Assembly: GCA_002420185.1 (NCBI GenBank)
Contig: DIHO01000015.1
Coordinates: 81,488 to 145,487 of the forward strand
From: Opitutales bacterium UBA5694
GTDB taxonomy: Bacteria > Verrucomicrobiota > Verrucomicrobiia > Opitutales > Opitutaceae
DNA: 64,000 nt
Reading direction: 5' to 3'
A program made the translations under genes and the position numbers. The notes beneath the pieces are model-generated. The model saw only the letters and a program-made list of their open reading frames with translations. It was not told the origin of the DNA and ran no database searches. Below are positions 36,208 through 45,380 of the stretch, in pieces; the first letter of the stretch is position 1; each line of letters begins with the position of its first letter.

Positions 36208-37683
36208 CTATATCAAAATATCGTCCACAACCCTAGCCTCTTCAACGCCTGTTAGGCGCTGGTTGAGACCTCTGAACTTGTAGGTGAAACGCTCGTGATC
36301 GATTCCCATGCATTTCAAAATGGTCGCATTGAGGTCGCGAATGTGCACTCCATCCTCAACGACGTTGTAGGCCCAGTCATCCGTCAATCCGTATTCAAAC
36401 CCTCCTTTCACACCACCGCCCGCCATCCAAATGGAAAAACAGCGCCCATGGTGGTCCCGGCCTGCACTCGCATCGCCCAGCTTCCCTTGACTGTAGGCAG
36501 TACGGCCAAACTCGCCTCCCCAAACGACTAAGGTTTCATCCAGGAGCCCGCGCTGCTTGAGGTCCTTTATCAAAGCCGCCGATGGCTGGTCCACGTCGCG
36601 GCACTGTTTGGGTAATTGGGTAGTCAGTTTCTTGTGCTGATCCCAGCCCCGGTGAAACAGCTGCACAAACCGCACTCCTTTTTCCGCCATACGACGCGCC
36701 AGAAGACAGTTAGCCGCAAAGCTTCCGGGCCTGCGCGATTCCTCTCCAAAAAGCTCGAACGTTGACTCGGGTTCATCGCTCAAATCCATCAAATCCGGAA
36801 CCGACGTCTGCATGCGGTAAGCCATTTCATAGGCGTCGATGCGGGCGTGAATTTCCGGATCTCCCACCTGCCTAGCGTAGGCTCTATTCAGGGTCTCTAA
36901 ACGATCCAACGCCTTTCGCCGCTGCCCGCGATCCACTCCTGGAGGGTTTTGCAGAAAGTAAACCGGGTCCGTACCGGACCCCAGCTTCACGCCTTGGAAA
37001 CTAGATGGCAGATAACCGTTCCCCCACAAACGGGAAAAAAGCGGCTGACCGGGGTTTTTGCCCGACCCTTGCGATAACAATACCATATACGCCGGGAGAT
37101 CCTGATTATCACTGCCCAACCCGTAACTGAGCCAAGACCCCAAACTCGCATGACCCATTTGTTGCGAACCCGTGTTGATGTAGGTCACCGCAGGATCATG
37201 GTTGATCGCTTCCGTGTTCATTCCCCGGATAATGGTTAAATCATCCGCCACTTTCTGAGTGTAAGGAAGGAGATCGCTGATCCAAGCTCCATTTTTGCCG
37301 CACCGTTTGAAATCCCAATGGGGCGCAACAAACGGATAACTCGACTGATTCTGAGTCATGCCTGTTACTCGCTGGTTTCCGCGCACTGAGTCTGGAAGCT
37401 CAACCCCATGCAGATCCCGCATGCTCGGCTTGTAATCGAACAGATCGATGTGAGAAGGTCCACCCGACTGAAACAGGTAAATCACTCGCTTCGCCTTCGG
37501 GGCAAAGTGTGGCAAATTCCTCAGCAATGACGAACCACCCGGCTCCGACTGGTCCAGTTCCCTACCTCCCAGAAGCCGTGGCATCATCAGACACCCCAGC
37601 GCCATACCACCCAGCCCTTTTCCCATTCGGCCAAAGAGCGAACGTCGTGTTAGCTTACGATGAAAGTCGATGAAAGGGTCCAT
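36208..37683 (-). CDS. DUF1501 family exported protein
   Basis: A 491-residue protein with a twin-arginine signal (LTRRSLFGRMGKGLGGMALGCL). The body has VIYLFQSGGPSHIDLFDYKP, GFNYGSW-like GSWLSYGLGS, and VVWGGEFGRTAYSQG with DHHGRCFSIWMAGGGVKGG, the hallmark of DUF1501, an alkaline-phosphatase/sulfatase-fold family. It is encoded 66 bp downstream of a PSCyt1/PSCyt2/PSD1 gene, the standard pairing in Planctomycetes and Verrucomicrobia. The reaction is unknown; a periplasmic hydrolytic or redox-associated role is inferred from the fold and Tat export. Confidence 0.9.
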   Translation of the reverse strand: MDPFIDFHRKLTRRSLFGRMGKGLGGMALGCLMMPRLLGGRELDQSEPGGSSLLRNLPHFAPKAKRVIYLFQSGGPSHIDLFDYKPSMRDLHGVELPDSVRGNQRVTGMTQNQSSYPFVAPHWDFKRCGKNGAWISDLLPYTQKVADDLTIIRGMNTEAINHDPAVTYINTGSQQMGHASLGSWLSYGLGSDNQDLPAYMVLLSQGSGKNPGQPLFSRLWGNGYLPSSFQGVKLGSGTDPVYFLQNPPGVDRGQRRKALDRLETLNRAYARQVGDPEIHARIDAYEMAYRMQTSVPDLMDLSDEPESTFELFGEESRRPGSFAANCLLARRMAEKGVRFVQLFHRGWDQHKKLTTQLPKQCRDVDQPSAALIKDLKQRGLLDETLVVWGGEFGRTAYSQGKLGDASAGRDHHGRCFSIWMAGGGVKGGFEYGLTDDWAYNVVEDGVHIRDLNATILKCMGIDHERFTYKFRGLNQRLTGVEEARVVDDILI

Positions 37684-37749
37684 GTTGTTCGCGAGCTAAT
37701 GCTTACAGTTGCCAAATGTCGATCGATTCGAGATTAAAGTCCATCATGG

Positions 37750-40700
37750 TCATCCCTTTGTCACGGCCTCGCTTAGATTGAAAATCAGATTGGCGATCAC
37801 GGAAAAGGCCGCGTGATCGGCTACATCTACGCTACCGTTTCGCATCGCTTCTCCGACTCCAAGAACGGCCAGGGCCGCTTTCTCGTTTCGCTCGAAATAA
37901 ACCCGCTGCTCTTTTAGAGCTTTTACCAATTCCTCCAGTTCATCACTGCGCGGCAACCGACTTGTTACGGTTTCGAAAGCCAGGGAAACGCGATCCCTAT
38001 CCGCGGCGTCAACCAGCTCTTGCAATATTCGCTCTGCGAATACTCGCCCTGCTTCCACAAATTGCGGATCGTTTAACAGAGTCAGTGCTTGCAGAGGCGT
38101 ATTTGTCGTCTCACGTTGCATGACGCAAAGCTCCCGATTCGGGGCATCAAACGCCATCATTGATGGTGGAGGACTTGTTCGTTTCCACAAGGTGTAGAGG
38201 CTTCTTCGGTACAAATTAAGACCCTGGTCTTGGACAAATACCTGAGTTAAATCTTTGACAGAACCGTAATGACTGATTTCGCGCCATATCCCTCTAGGTT
38301 GGTACGGCTTCACGCTCGACCCTCCAATCCAATCATTGAGAAGCCCACTAGCCTTTAGTGCGGTGTCGCGAATAAATTCACCATGTAGTCGAAATCGGGG
38401 CCCTCTCGACAACAAGCGATTATCAGGATCAACGGAACTCTGCTCCTGAATAACATCCGATCGCTGTCGATACGTTTGCGACATTACAATCTGCTTAACG
38501 AGGGCCTTTACACTCCAGCCGTTTTCAATGAAGTCAACTGCAAGGTAATCGAGCAACTCTGGATGGCTTGGCCATTCTCCCTGAGCCCCAAAGTCAGCAG
38601 AGGTGGACACGAACCCATTGCCGAAAAAGAGTTGCCAAATCCGATTTACTGCTACTCGGCTCGTCAGGGGATGACTAGGATCGGTGAACCAATCGGCGAG
38701 TGCGCGACGATCGCCGGGAGCGGCTTCAGGTAGAGGAGGAAGAAAAGCAGGTACGCCCGGCTCGACTTCTCGACCCGGCTGATCATAACTGCCACGGTTT
38801 AAAATATACGTCTTTCTGGGTTTCTTAGCCGTATCCATTACTTGGACAGGATACGCTTCGGTCATCTCACTGAGACGTCTACGATAGGTGGCAATATCGG
38901 TATTCAAACGCTCTAGCTCAGGATCATGTAGTTCGTGGTAATTTGCGATCTCCACGATCTCACTTTGGGTTCGCTCCTTGGAAGGTTTGTTCAATATACG
39001 CTGAATTGAGAAAGGGATATTCGTTCCATCGTCCTTGCCCGTCATCGCCATCATTTTAAAATGCCCCGCATTGGCGATCTGCTGAAAGTTTACCATAATG
39101 GAGAAATAAGGAGCCTCTCTTGGGTCTACCGGCTTTTCAAACGTGAGGGTTAAATGCTGCGACTTCCTGACCTTTCCAAGAGGCGACCACGCCGTGGACC
39201 ATCGGGGGTCCAGTATTGCCCGGGCCGGATAGTCATCGTGGGAATAGCTCGCGGTCGCATCCTTGAGAGCAACCTCACTATTCAGGTCAAAGTCGGCAAC
39301 GGGAACCTTCCCTGCCGAGACGGAAACGGCAGAAATTCCAAACGCTCCATATTCGTCTTCTTTGCCATATCCCAAGGAGCCTTCGTTTACCTCAGGGTGC
39401 GGCAAGATTTCGATGCGAAGGCCCGTTATGGAAGAATCCGGAACTTCCTCCAAGGAGCAAGCAAAGGAATAAAACGTCCCTCTTGGTGCGATCGACTGCT
39501 GCTTCAGGAACACCGTCCCGTTCTCTTGAAACTCGACCATCGAAGGAGGAATATTTGGGTTATTCACCATTAAAGGCTTTAATTCATAGAATGCCAGATC
39601 CTGACCAAGTTGCTCCAAGCTCTCTCGCTCCCTTGATTCCCAATCGCTCTGCAGTCTCGACGCTCGTTTCCGTCTTTCCAATTTAAGAAATTCAATTGTA
39701 TCTCGTATCGTACTCACATCTTTGTGATGCATAGGTGATTTCGCATGAATAATCGGTTCTGCATTCTTGCCACCCGCACCATCAATCCCCTTATCACTGA
39801 GTCTATTGAAGTAAGCGAACATGCGGTAAAAGTCTTCTTGCGAGATCGGATCGTACTTGTGATCGTGGCACTGAGCGCAGGCCATCGTCAGCCCAAGGAA
39901 CGCTTCCGAGGTCGTCTTCACTCGGTCCACCGCATAGTTAGTCAAATTCTCCAATTTTATAGTTCCACCCTCGGCAGTTATCATGTGGTTGCGATTGAAC
40001 CCGGTCGCCACGATCTGCGCTTCCGTCGCATCCGGAAGCAAGTCTCCCGCTAGCTGTTCCCGCAAAAAGACATCATAAGGCTTATCCTCATTGTAGGCCT
40101 GAATCACCCAGTCCCGCCAAACCCACATGGTGCGTGCGCCATCCCGAGAATAGCCATTAGTATCCGCATATCGGGCCTGATCGAGCCAGGCGAGTGCCAT
40201 CCGCTCACCATAGTGGGGCGAATCGAGGATTCGATCTACCAGAAGCTCATAAGCATCGTGGCGGTCATCATCAAGAAACTGATACAACTCTTCCAGGCTA
40301 GGCGGCAGGCCCAACAAATCATAGGATAAACGGCGAATCAGCGTCCGCTTGTCCGCTGGCTCGCTCGGAGAGAGTCCTTCCGATTTCAGTTTAGCCAGGA
40401 CAAATCGATCAATTGCGGATCGATCCCACCCTGCTCTATCTGCGACCGGAGGCGGTGCCTTTCGAGGGGTCTCAAACGCCCAATGATCTTGGTACTTGGC
40501 ACCAGACTCGATCCACCTTTTGATCGTTCCTTTCTGCGTGTCGCTCAACGTGAAATGGGAATCCGGGGGCGGCATAATAAGATTGGGGTCGTCGCTCACA
40601 ATCCGCCTCCACGCTTCGCTTTTCTCGGGGGAACCCGCAACTAAAGCAAACACACCCCCATCGCGCTCAGAGAAAGCACTTTCAGGCAAATCAAACCGCA

Positions 40701-40899
40701 GCTCCGCTTCGCGCGAGTGCTCATCAGGCCCGTGGCAATTGAAACAAGTTTCCGAAAACAGGGGCCGAATATCGCGATTGAATTGAACCTCTCCCTGAGC
40801 AAATTCCAACGTCCCGGGACTATCCTCGCGTTGAAGCAAGACGATCGTGCCTGAAACCAGGACGAGCATTAGAATCAATCTAGCTAGCTTACTTCTCAT
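37750..40899 (-). CDS. Planctomycete-type cytochrome protein (PSCyt1-PSCyt2/DUF1549-PSD1/DUF1553)
   Basis: A 1049-residue exported protein with an N-terminal hydrophobic anchor or signal (LARLILMLVLVSGTIVLL). The PSCyt1 haem motif CFNCHGPDEHSREAELRFD is near residue 52. DUF1549 follows (WDRSAIDRFVLAKLKSEGL; LIRRLSYDLLGLPPSLEEL) and contains a second haem-type motif CAQCHDHKYDPIS. A middle carbohydrate-binding-like region precedes DUF1553 (ADWFTDPSHPLTSRVAVNRI; NTPLQALTLLNDPQFVEAGR). These proteins are known only by domain; they occur with DUF1501 partners in PVC bacteria and are thought to act in periplasmic glycan oxidation or electron transfer. Confidence 0.93.
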   Translation of the reverse strand: MRSKLARLILMLVLVSGTIVLLQREDSPGTLEFAQGEVQFNRDIRPLFSETCFNCHGPDEHSREAELRFDLPESAFSERDGGVFALVAGSPEKSEAWRRIVSDDPNLIMPPPDSHFTLSDTQKGTIKRWIESGAKYQDHWAFETPRKAPPPVADRAGWDRSAIDRFVLAKLKSEGLSPSEPADKRTLIRRLSYDLLGLPPSLEELYQFLDDDRHDAYELLVDRILDSPHYGERMALAWLDQARYADTNGYSRDGARTMWVWRDWVIQAYNEDKPYDVFLREQLAGDLLPDATEAQIVATGFNRNHMITAEGGTIKLENLTNYAVDRVKTTSEAFLGLTMACAQCHDHKYDPISQEDFYRMFAYFNRLSDKGIDGAGGKNAEPIIHAKSPMHHKDVSTIRDTIEFLKLERRKRASRLQSDWESRERESLEQLGQDLAFYELKPLMVNNPNIPPSMVEFQENGTVFLKQQSIAPRGTFYSFACSLEEVPDSSITGLRIEILPHPEVNEGSLGYGKEDEYGAFGISAVSVSAGKVPVADFDLNSEVALKDATASYSHDDYPARAILDPRWSTAWSPLGKVRKSQHLTLTFEKPVDPREAPYFSIMVNFQQIANAGHFKMMAMTGKDDGTNIPFSIQRILNKPSKERTQSEIVEIANYHELHDPELERLNTDIATYRRRLSEMTEAYPVQVMDTAKKPRKTYILNRGSYDQPGREVEPGVPAFLPPLPEAAPGDRRALADWFTDPSHPLTSRVAVNRIWQLFFGNGFVSTSADFGAQGEWPSHPELLDYLAVDFIENGWSVKALVKQIVMSQTYRQRSDVIQEQSSVDPDNRLLSRGPRFRLHGEFIRDTALKASGLLNDWIGGSSVKPYQPRGIWREISHYGSVKDLTQVFVQDQGLNLYRRSLYTLWKRTSPPPSMMAFDAPNRELCVMQRETTNTPLQALTLLNDPQFVEAGRVFAERILQELVDAADRDRVSLAFETVTSRLPRSDELEELVKALKEQRVYFERNEKAALAVLGVGEAMRNGSVDVADHAAFSVIANLIFNLSEAVTKG

Positions 40900-41051
40900 C
40901 GGATATCAAAAACAAAGCCGTTTACCGACTTCACAGGCAAGTCAATTGGACCGCAAAGAGCCGATTACCCCATTGAATATTGACCCTCAGCCAAGCTATT
41001 ATAAAACAGTCCCTTTTTAAGTCTCATTGATATTCTAGATTGACCCCAAAT

Positions 41052-42593
41052 ATGAATCGCCAACTCATTTGCTGCGTACTTTGCCTCACTTCAATACTTG
41101 GAATTATTCCATTAAGCGCCAAGGTCTCAACCCCGTCAATTTTCGGCGATCATATGGTTCTCCAGCGCAACCACGATAATCCGGTTTGGGGCTGGGCAGA
41201 AGCGGGCGAGAAGGTAACCATCGCGATCGGCGGCCAAGCACACACGACTAAAGCGGATCGAGATGGCAACTGGAAAGTGACCCTCAAGCCAATTCCTGCC
41301 GGCGGGCCGCACCGCTTGACGATCAAGGGCAAAAATACGATCACATACGATGATGTGCTGGTAGGGGAGGTCTGGATATGCTCAGGGCAGTCCAATATGG
41401 CTTGGCCGGTGCAGAATTCATATGACGGAGACTTAGTAGCCCTAACCGCAAACCAATCTGAGATTCGACTGATTTCCGTTCCGCAAGTGGGAACTCAAGA
41501 ACCGCAGAAGGACTTCGATGGCGAGTGGGCCCACGCTGCTCCCGATACTGTAAAGGACTTTTCCGCTGTCGGCTACCGCTTCGGCCTACAATTGCATCAA
41601 GCATTGGGGGTCCCAGTTGGACTTATCGACAATGCTTGGGGAGGCTCCACAGCCGAAGCCTGGATACGACGCGATGTCCTTCGCAAAGACAAACGCTACT
41701 CTGAATTGCTTGGCAGATGGAAGGAAACGGAAGCAAATTACGATCACGCAAAGGCGGTCGCGGACTACGAGGTGAAAATCACCGAATGGAAGAAAGGGGG
41801 AAGCCAAGGCACCAGGCCGAGGGCCCCACGCAATCCCATCGTAGGTCAGCATCGTCCCGCCAATATCTACAACGGCGTTTTGAAACCGACCATTGGATAC
41901 GGAATCAAAGGGGCAATCTGGTATCAGGGCGAAGCCAACGCAGGCCGAGCCTACCAGTATAGGCATCTTTTTCCGCTTATGATTCAACATTGGCGAGACG
42001 AATGGGGCCAAGGCGATTTTCCCTTCTACTATGTACAACTCGCCGATTTTAGAGAACGGGTTTCGGAGCCTCAAGAGGCGGACTGGCCGGAGCTGAGGGA
42101 AGCCCAAACCATGACGATGGACAAGCTCCGCCACACAGGTCAAGCGGTCATCATCGACGTCGGCGAAGGTCGCGACATTCACCCGCGCGACAAACACACC
42201 GTCGCCAATCGACTAGCCAGGTGGGCACTAGCCCGAGACTATGGAATAGACGTCGCCCACCAAAGCCCACGGTACAGATCGATGCAAATTAACGGCTCGA
42301 AAATCTCAATCGATCTCGACCATGTTGGTGCCCGTGGCCTTTACACTTTCGACACCCGTGAGCCGGTTGGCTTTTCCATCGCTGGAAAAGACCAGAAGTT
42401 TTTTTGGGCCTCCGCCCGGATTGTGGATGAGGATACGATAGAAGTTTGGAGCGAGTCGGTGGAAAATCCAGTTGCGGTACGTTATGCCTGGGCCAACAAC
42501 CCCGACTGTAACGTGTATAGTCGGGAAGGTCTCCCAGCAACCCCGTTCCGCACCGATGACTGGCCCGGTGTAACAACTAACGTCCATAGATAG
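41052..42593 (+). CDS. Sialate O-acetylesterase-like SGNH hydrolase
   Basis: A secreted esterase of about 513 residues. I use the ATG at 41052 (MNRQLICCVLCLTSILGIIPLSA, a good signal peptide), not the TTG at 41040. An immunoglobulin-like N-terminal part carries FGDHMVLQRN and GWAEAGEKVTI. The nucleophile is in CSGQSNMAWPVQ, the oxyanion region in AIWYQGEANAG, and the Asp-x-His pair in GRDIHPRDKH. It removes acetyl esters from sugars such as sialic acid or other O-acetylated glycans. It is divergent from the PSCyt gene, with 140 bp between. Confidence 0.9.
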   Translation: MNRQLICCVLCLTSILGIIPLSAKVSTPSIFGDHMVLQRNHDNPVWGWAEAGEKVTIAIGGQAHTTKADRDGNWKVTLKPIPAGGPHRLTIKGKNTITYDDVLVGEVWICSGQSNMAWPVQNSYDGDLVALTANQSEIRLISVPQVGTQEPQKDFDGEWAHAAPDTVKDFSAVGYRFGLQLHQALGVPVGLIDNAWGGSTAEAWIRRDVLRKDKRYSELLGRWKETEANYDHAKAVADYEVKITEWKKGGSQGTRPRAPRNPIVGQHRPANIYNGVLKPTIGYGIKGAIWYQGEANAGRAYQYRHLFPLMIQHWRDEWGQGDFPFYYVQLADFRERVSEPQEADWPELREAQTMTMDKLRHTGQAVIIDVGEGRDIHPRDKHTVANRLARWALARDYGIDVAHQSPRYRSMQINGSKISIDLDHVGARGLYTFDTREPVGFSIAGKDQKFFWASARIVDEDTIEVWSESVENPVAVRYAWANNPDCNVYSREGLPATPFRTDDWPGVTTNVHR

Positions 42594-42833
42594 AACACCC
42601 AGATCGCCCGCTACCTTTGGAGTACTAGCCGGTTCGTTCTTCCTAATTCGTGTGATTAAATCGAACGGAAAGAACGCCTACCGATTTTCCCCTCGGCGTT
42701 TACTTCTATACCAATTTTACAACGCTGCCCAAAGATCGATACCATTTCAATAAGCCAAAAAAACCATTATTCGCAACGATTAGCCCATTGCTCGCCCGCT
42801 ATCATTACAGCTACAGCTTGAAGCCATTCTGGT

Positions 42834-43253
42834 GACAGAAAATACAAAGGTGGAGATGTGCAAGCGGAGATCTGGAAGCAAGTAAACTTTCGGCCGGCAC
42901 CGATTCTTGCTTTGCAAGAGAGTGTCGAAAGCATCCAGCTAGCCCCCGGATTTTGACTGGAGCTCTTCGCTTCGGAACCAATCGAGAATGACCAAGTAAC
43001 GATCGCCTGGGATAAGGACGATCGGCTCAACGCCGTGGAGATGCAAGGCTACATTCTGGATGTCCACAGGAATAAGGAGGAGAAGCCCTTTGGACGTAAG
43101 GCGGTTTTTTCATATGAGAATGATGATGTCGTAGTGGACACATCCACCGTTGTTAATGATTGTCTCGTTGTACCTCGGGCCATCACTATCGTCAAAGGCG
43201 ACTTGCTTGTCGCCAAGCCCCTACCATCCGGTTCGTTTGGCAGGGAGCGATGA
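42834..43253 (+). pseudogene. Fragment of a PVC-type membrane-bound dehydrogenase gene
   Basis: One frame reads WKQVNFRPAPILALQESVES, IQLAPGF, then TGA at 42954, then LELFASEPIENDQVTIAWD, VEMQGYILDVHRNKEEKPFG, and VVPRAITIVKGDLLVAKP. This is the start of the beta-propeller domain found in PVC 'membrane-bound dehydrogenase' cytochromes (LAPGFxIELxASEP; EMRGYMxDV; PRAxxxxxGGVLVAEPP). No start region, downstream propeller or haem motif remains. It is a truncated remnant with a stop inside a conserved motif. Confidence 0.82.
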
Positions 43254-44066
43254 CAACTAATTCGACATTTCTCAGATTCGCTCTGAAAAGAATGTGAGAA
43301 GCGATACCGAAGAAAACGCGAAATTCTTGTCATTGCCTATTCATGACGAAAAATCTAGCTCAACACGTATCCGGGAAGTGGATCTACTGGGTGGGAGCAT
43401 AAAGGACAAATTCAAAAAGGTCTGGAAACCAACGAGATTCCGAATCCTCATGCTGTACTAAAACTGCACATCAAATACTATGGACCCAGCTTGCAGTTTG
43501 AAATTCCTGCTCCTGGTTTCAACATAGGCTCTCTGGAGGTCGCCGTGTTCATTTGCGTATTCGAACTAATTTTTCTCACCACCTTTCCTATTCCATTTTT
43601 GACCCAACCGATGTGCCCGGCCTTTTCCTTGTTTTCGCCGCCATCTTTGGTTTAATTTTTCCAAGACTGCCCCCGCGGTATTTAATTAGGCTAATTGGAA
43701 TCTTATTCGTCGAACCCAATCGGTATCCGTCAGCAATGACACGCTCAAAGGAACCAAGGGATAGCCCCTTCGGAAAACGAGAAGCATCTCTGCCAATAAA
43801 ATTGAGGAGTTTATCATGCGGGAACAGAAACCTGGAACTCGAGGCAATAAGGCTGTCGTGATAATCGGAGTATCGCTGGAGATCGAAGCAATATCCGATG
43901 CCGATCAATTGTCGTTTTGAGCGGGATTGCCCCAGATGAGCTCGAATACATCTACCCCCTCGAACAAGGAATTCTGGTTTCCCAGATAGCGAGGCATCCG
44001 TGCTTCCCGATTCCAAAGCGACTAAAATCTTGCGCTCAATTGGCGAGACGACAATAAACCACCGAC
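43254..44066. other. Intergenic / remnant stretch, no supported gene
   Basis: About 800 bp between the dehydrogenase remnant and the MFS gene. Frames on both strands (for example 164 codons at 43588-44082 minus and 102 codons at 43553-43861 plus) overlap one another and show no known domain. One plus-strand frame from about 43390 to 43650 has moderate protein-like composition and may be a further remnant. Confidence 0.4.
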
Positions 44067-45380
44067 TTGAGCATACAATCAAAACAACCCCAAAACGGTC
44101 AGAAATCGCTATCGCTGGGCGTCATATTCTTAACCATTTTCTTAGACCTCGTTGGGTTTAGTATCATCTTTCCCCTTTTTCCGTCTGTTCTCGAATACTA
44201 TGGGCAAAGCGGACTGCTCAACAGCCTCACTCTATTTCTGGACGAATTTTCTGCCGCCACCGGAGCCGGAGACCGCTTTACCCCGGTTTTATTCGGAGGG
44301 ATACTGGGTTCGCTCTATGCCTTTCTACAATTTTTCTTTGCCCCGATTTGGGGCAGCCTTTCGGACAAGAAAGGCCGACGCGCTATACTCCTTATTACCA
44401 CTCTGGGGGTTTTCGCCAGCTATATCCTGTGGGGGTTTGCTGGAACCTTTTTAACATTGGTGATAGCCCGTTTTGTCGGGGGCTGCATGAGCGGCAACAT
44501 CTCGGTCGCCACAGCAGCGGTCGCTGACATCACCACCAAAGAAAACCGATCAAAAGGAATGGGGATCGTAGGAGCCGCTTTCGGACTTGGGTTCATTCTG
44601 GGACCCGCTTTGGGAGGCTTCTTAAGCCAGTTCAATTTGCTTGAGTCACATCCGGAGTGGGCTAGATACGGAATCAACCCTTTCTCCGTCGTAGCATTTG
44701 TGGCAGCGGGGCTGGCGTTGCTAAATTTCCTCTGGGTGAAGGCTCGATTTAAGGAATCACTTTCAGACGAAAATCGAGAGAGTTCGGAATCCCGCAACCC
44801 GATTGCTCGCCTCACCGATAAGCTTCCTCCCGCTATCAGGAAAACCAATCTAGCCTACTTCGTCTTCATGTTCGCTTTCGCCGGAATGGAATTCACCCTG
44901 ACCTTCCTCGGAGCGGATCGTTTTGGATTTAGTGCCGCACAAAACGCCTTGATGATGGTTTTCGTAGGCTTCGTTCTCGTTCTGGTACAGGGTGGCATCG
45001 TACGACAACTTGCTCCCAAACTGGGAGAAAAACGCGGTGCGATCGCTGGTCTTCTACTGGTTGCGACCGGGCTCGTCATTCTGGGGATCGCTTCGAGCGT
45101 TTCTGTTTTGTATGTCGGACTTGCGTTTCTTGCGTTCGGTGTCGGCGTCGCAAGCCCAACGCTAACATCGCTCGTGTCTCTTTTCGCCGACGAATTCGAG
45201 CAAGGGCGTGCCCTGGGGACTTTTCGGGCAATCGGATCCCTCGCTCGGGCGATTGGACCGCTACTCGCCAGCTTCGTTTTCTGGTGGTTCGGCTCACTCC
45301 AGCTCTACCTGGTGGGGGCCATAATCACCGTCGTGGCAGCCTTCCTTTGCAGTCGCCTGCCCAGGCCTGCTGAGAACTAG
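44067..45380 (+). CDS. MFS transporter, TetA-like drug:proton antiporter family
   Basis: A 437-residue protein with about 12 hydrophobic helices. The first reads LGVIFLTIFLDLVGFSIIFP, followed by the TetA-type loop motif FFAPIWGSLSDKKGRRAILL (motif A) and the helix-5 motif GAAFGLGFILGPALGGF (motif C of drug antiporters). The start is uncertain: TTG at 44067 is the only reasonable codon, with no strong ribosome-binding site. Probable role is export of a small molecule; resistance function is not claimed. Its TAG stop shares CTAG (45377-45380) with the stop of the convergent rsmB. Confidence 0.87.
   Translation: MSIQSKQPQNGQKSLSLGVIFLTIFLDLVGFSIIFPLFPSVLEYYGQSGLLNSLTLFLDEFSAATGAGDRFTPVLFGGILGSLYAFLQFFFAPIWGSLSDKKGRRAILLITTLGVFASYILWGFAGTFLTLVIARFVGGCMSGNISVATAAVADITTKENRSKGMGIVGAAFGLGFILGPALGGFLSQFNLLESHPEWARYGINPFSVVAFVAAGLALLNFLWVKARFKESLSDENRESSESRNPIARLTDKLPPAIRKTNLAYFVFMFAFAGMEFTLTFLGADRFGFSAAQNALMMVFVGFVLVLVQGGIVRQLAPKLGEKRGAIAGLLLVATGLVILGIASSVSVLYVGLAFLAFGVGVASPTLTSLVSLFADEFEQGRALGTFRAIGSLARAIGPLLASFVFWWFGSLQLYLVGAIITVVAAFLCSRLPRPAEN

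Noticed and set aside
41586..42197. 203-codon minus-strand open frame
   Set aside because: Antisense to the sialate O-acetylesterase-like gene, whose motifs are intact; no domain of its own.
43588..44082. 164-codon minus-strand open frame in the gap before the MFS gene
   Set aside because: No known motif, overlaps other open frames and the start of the MFS gene; composition not convincing.
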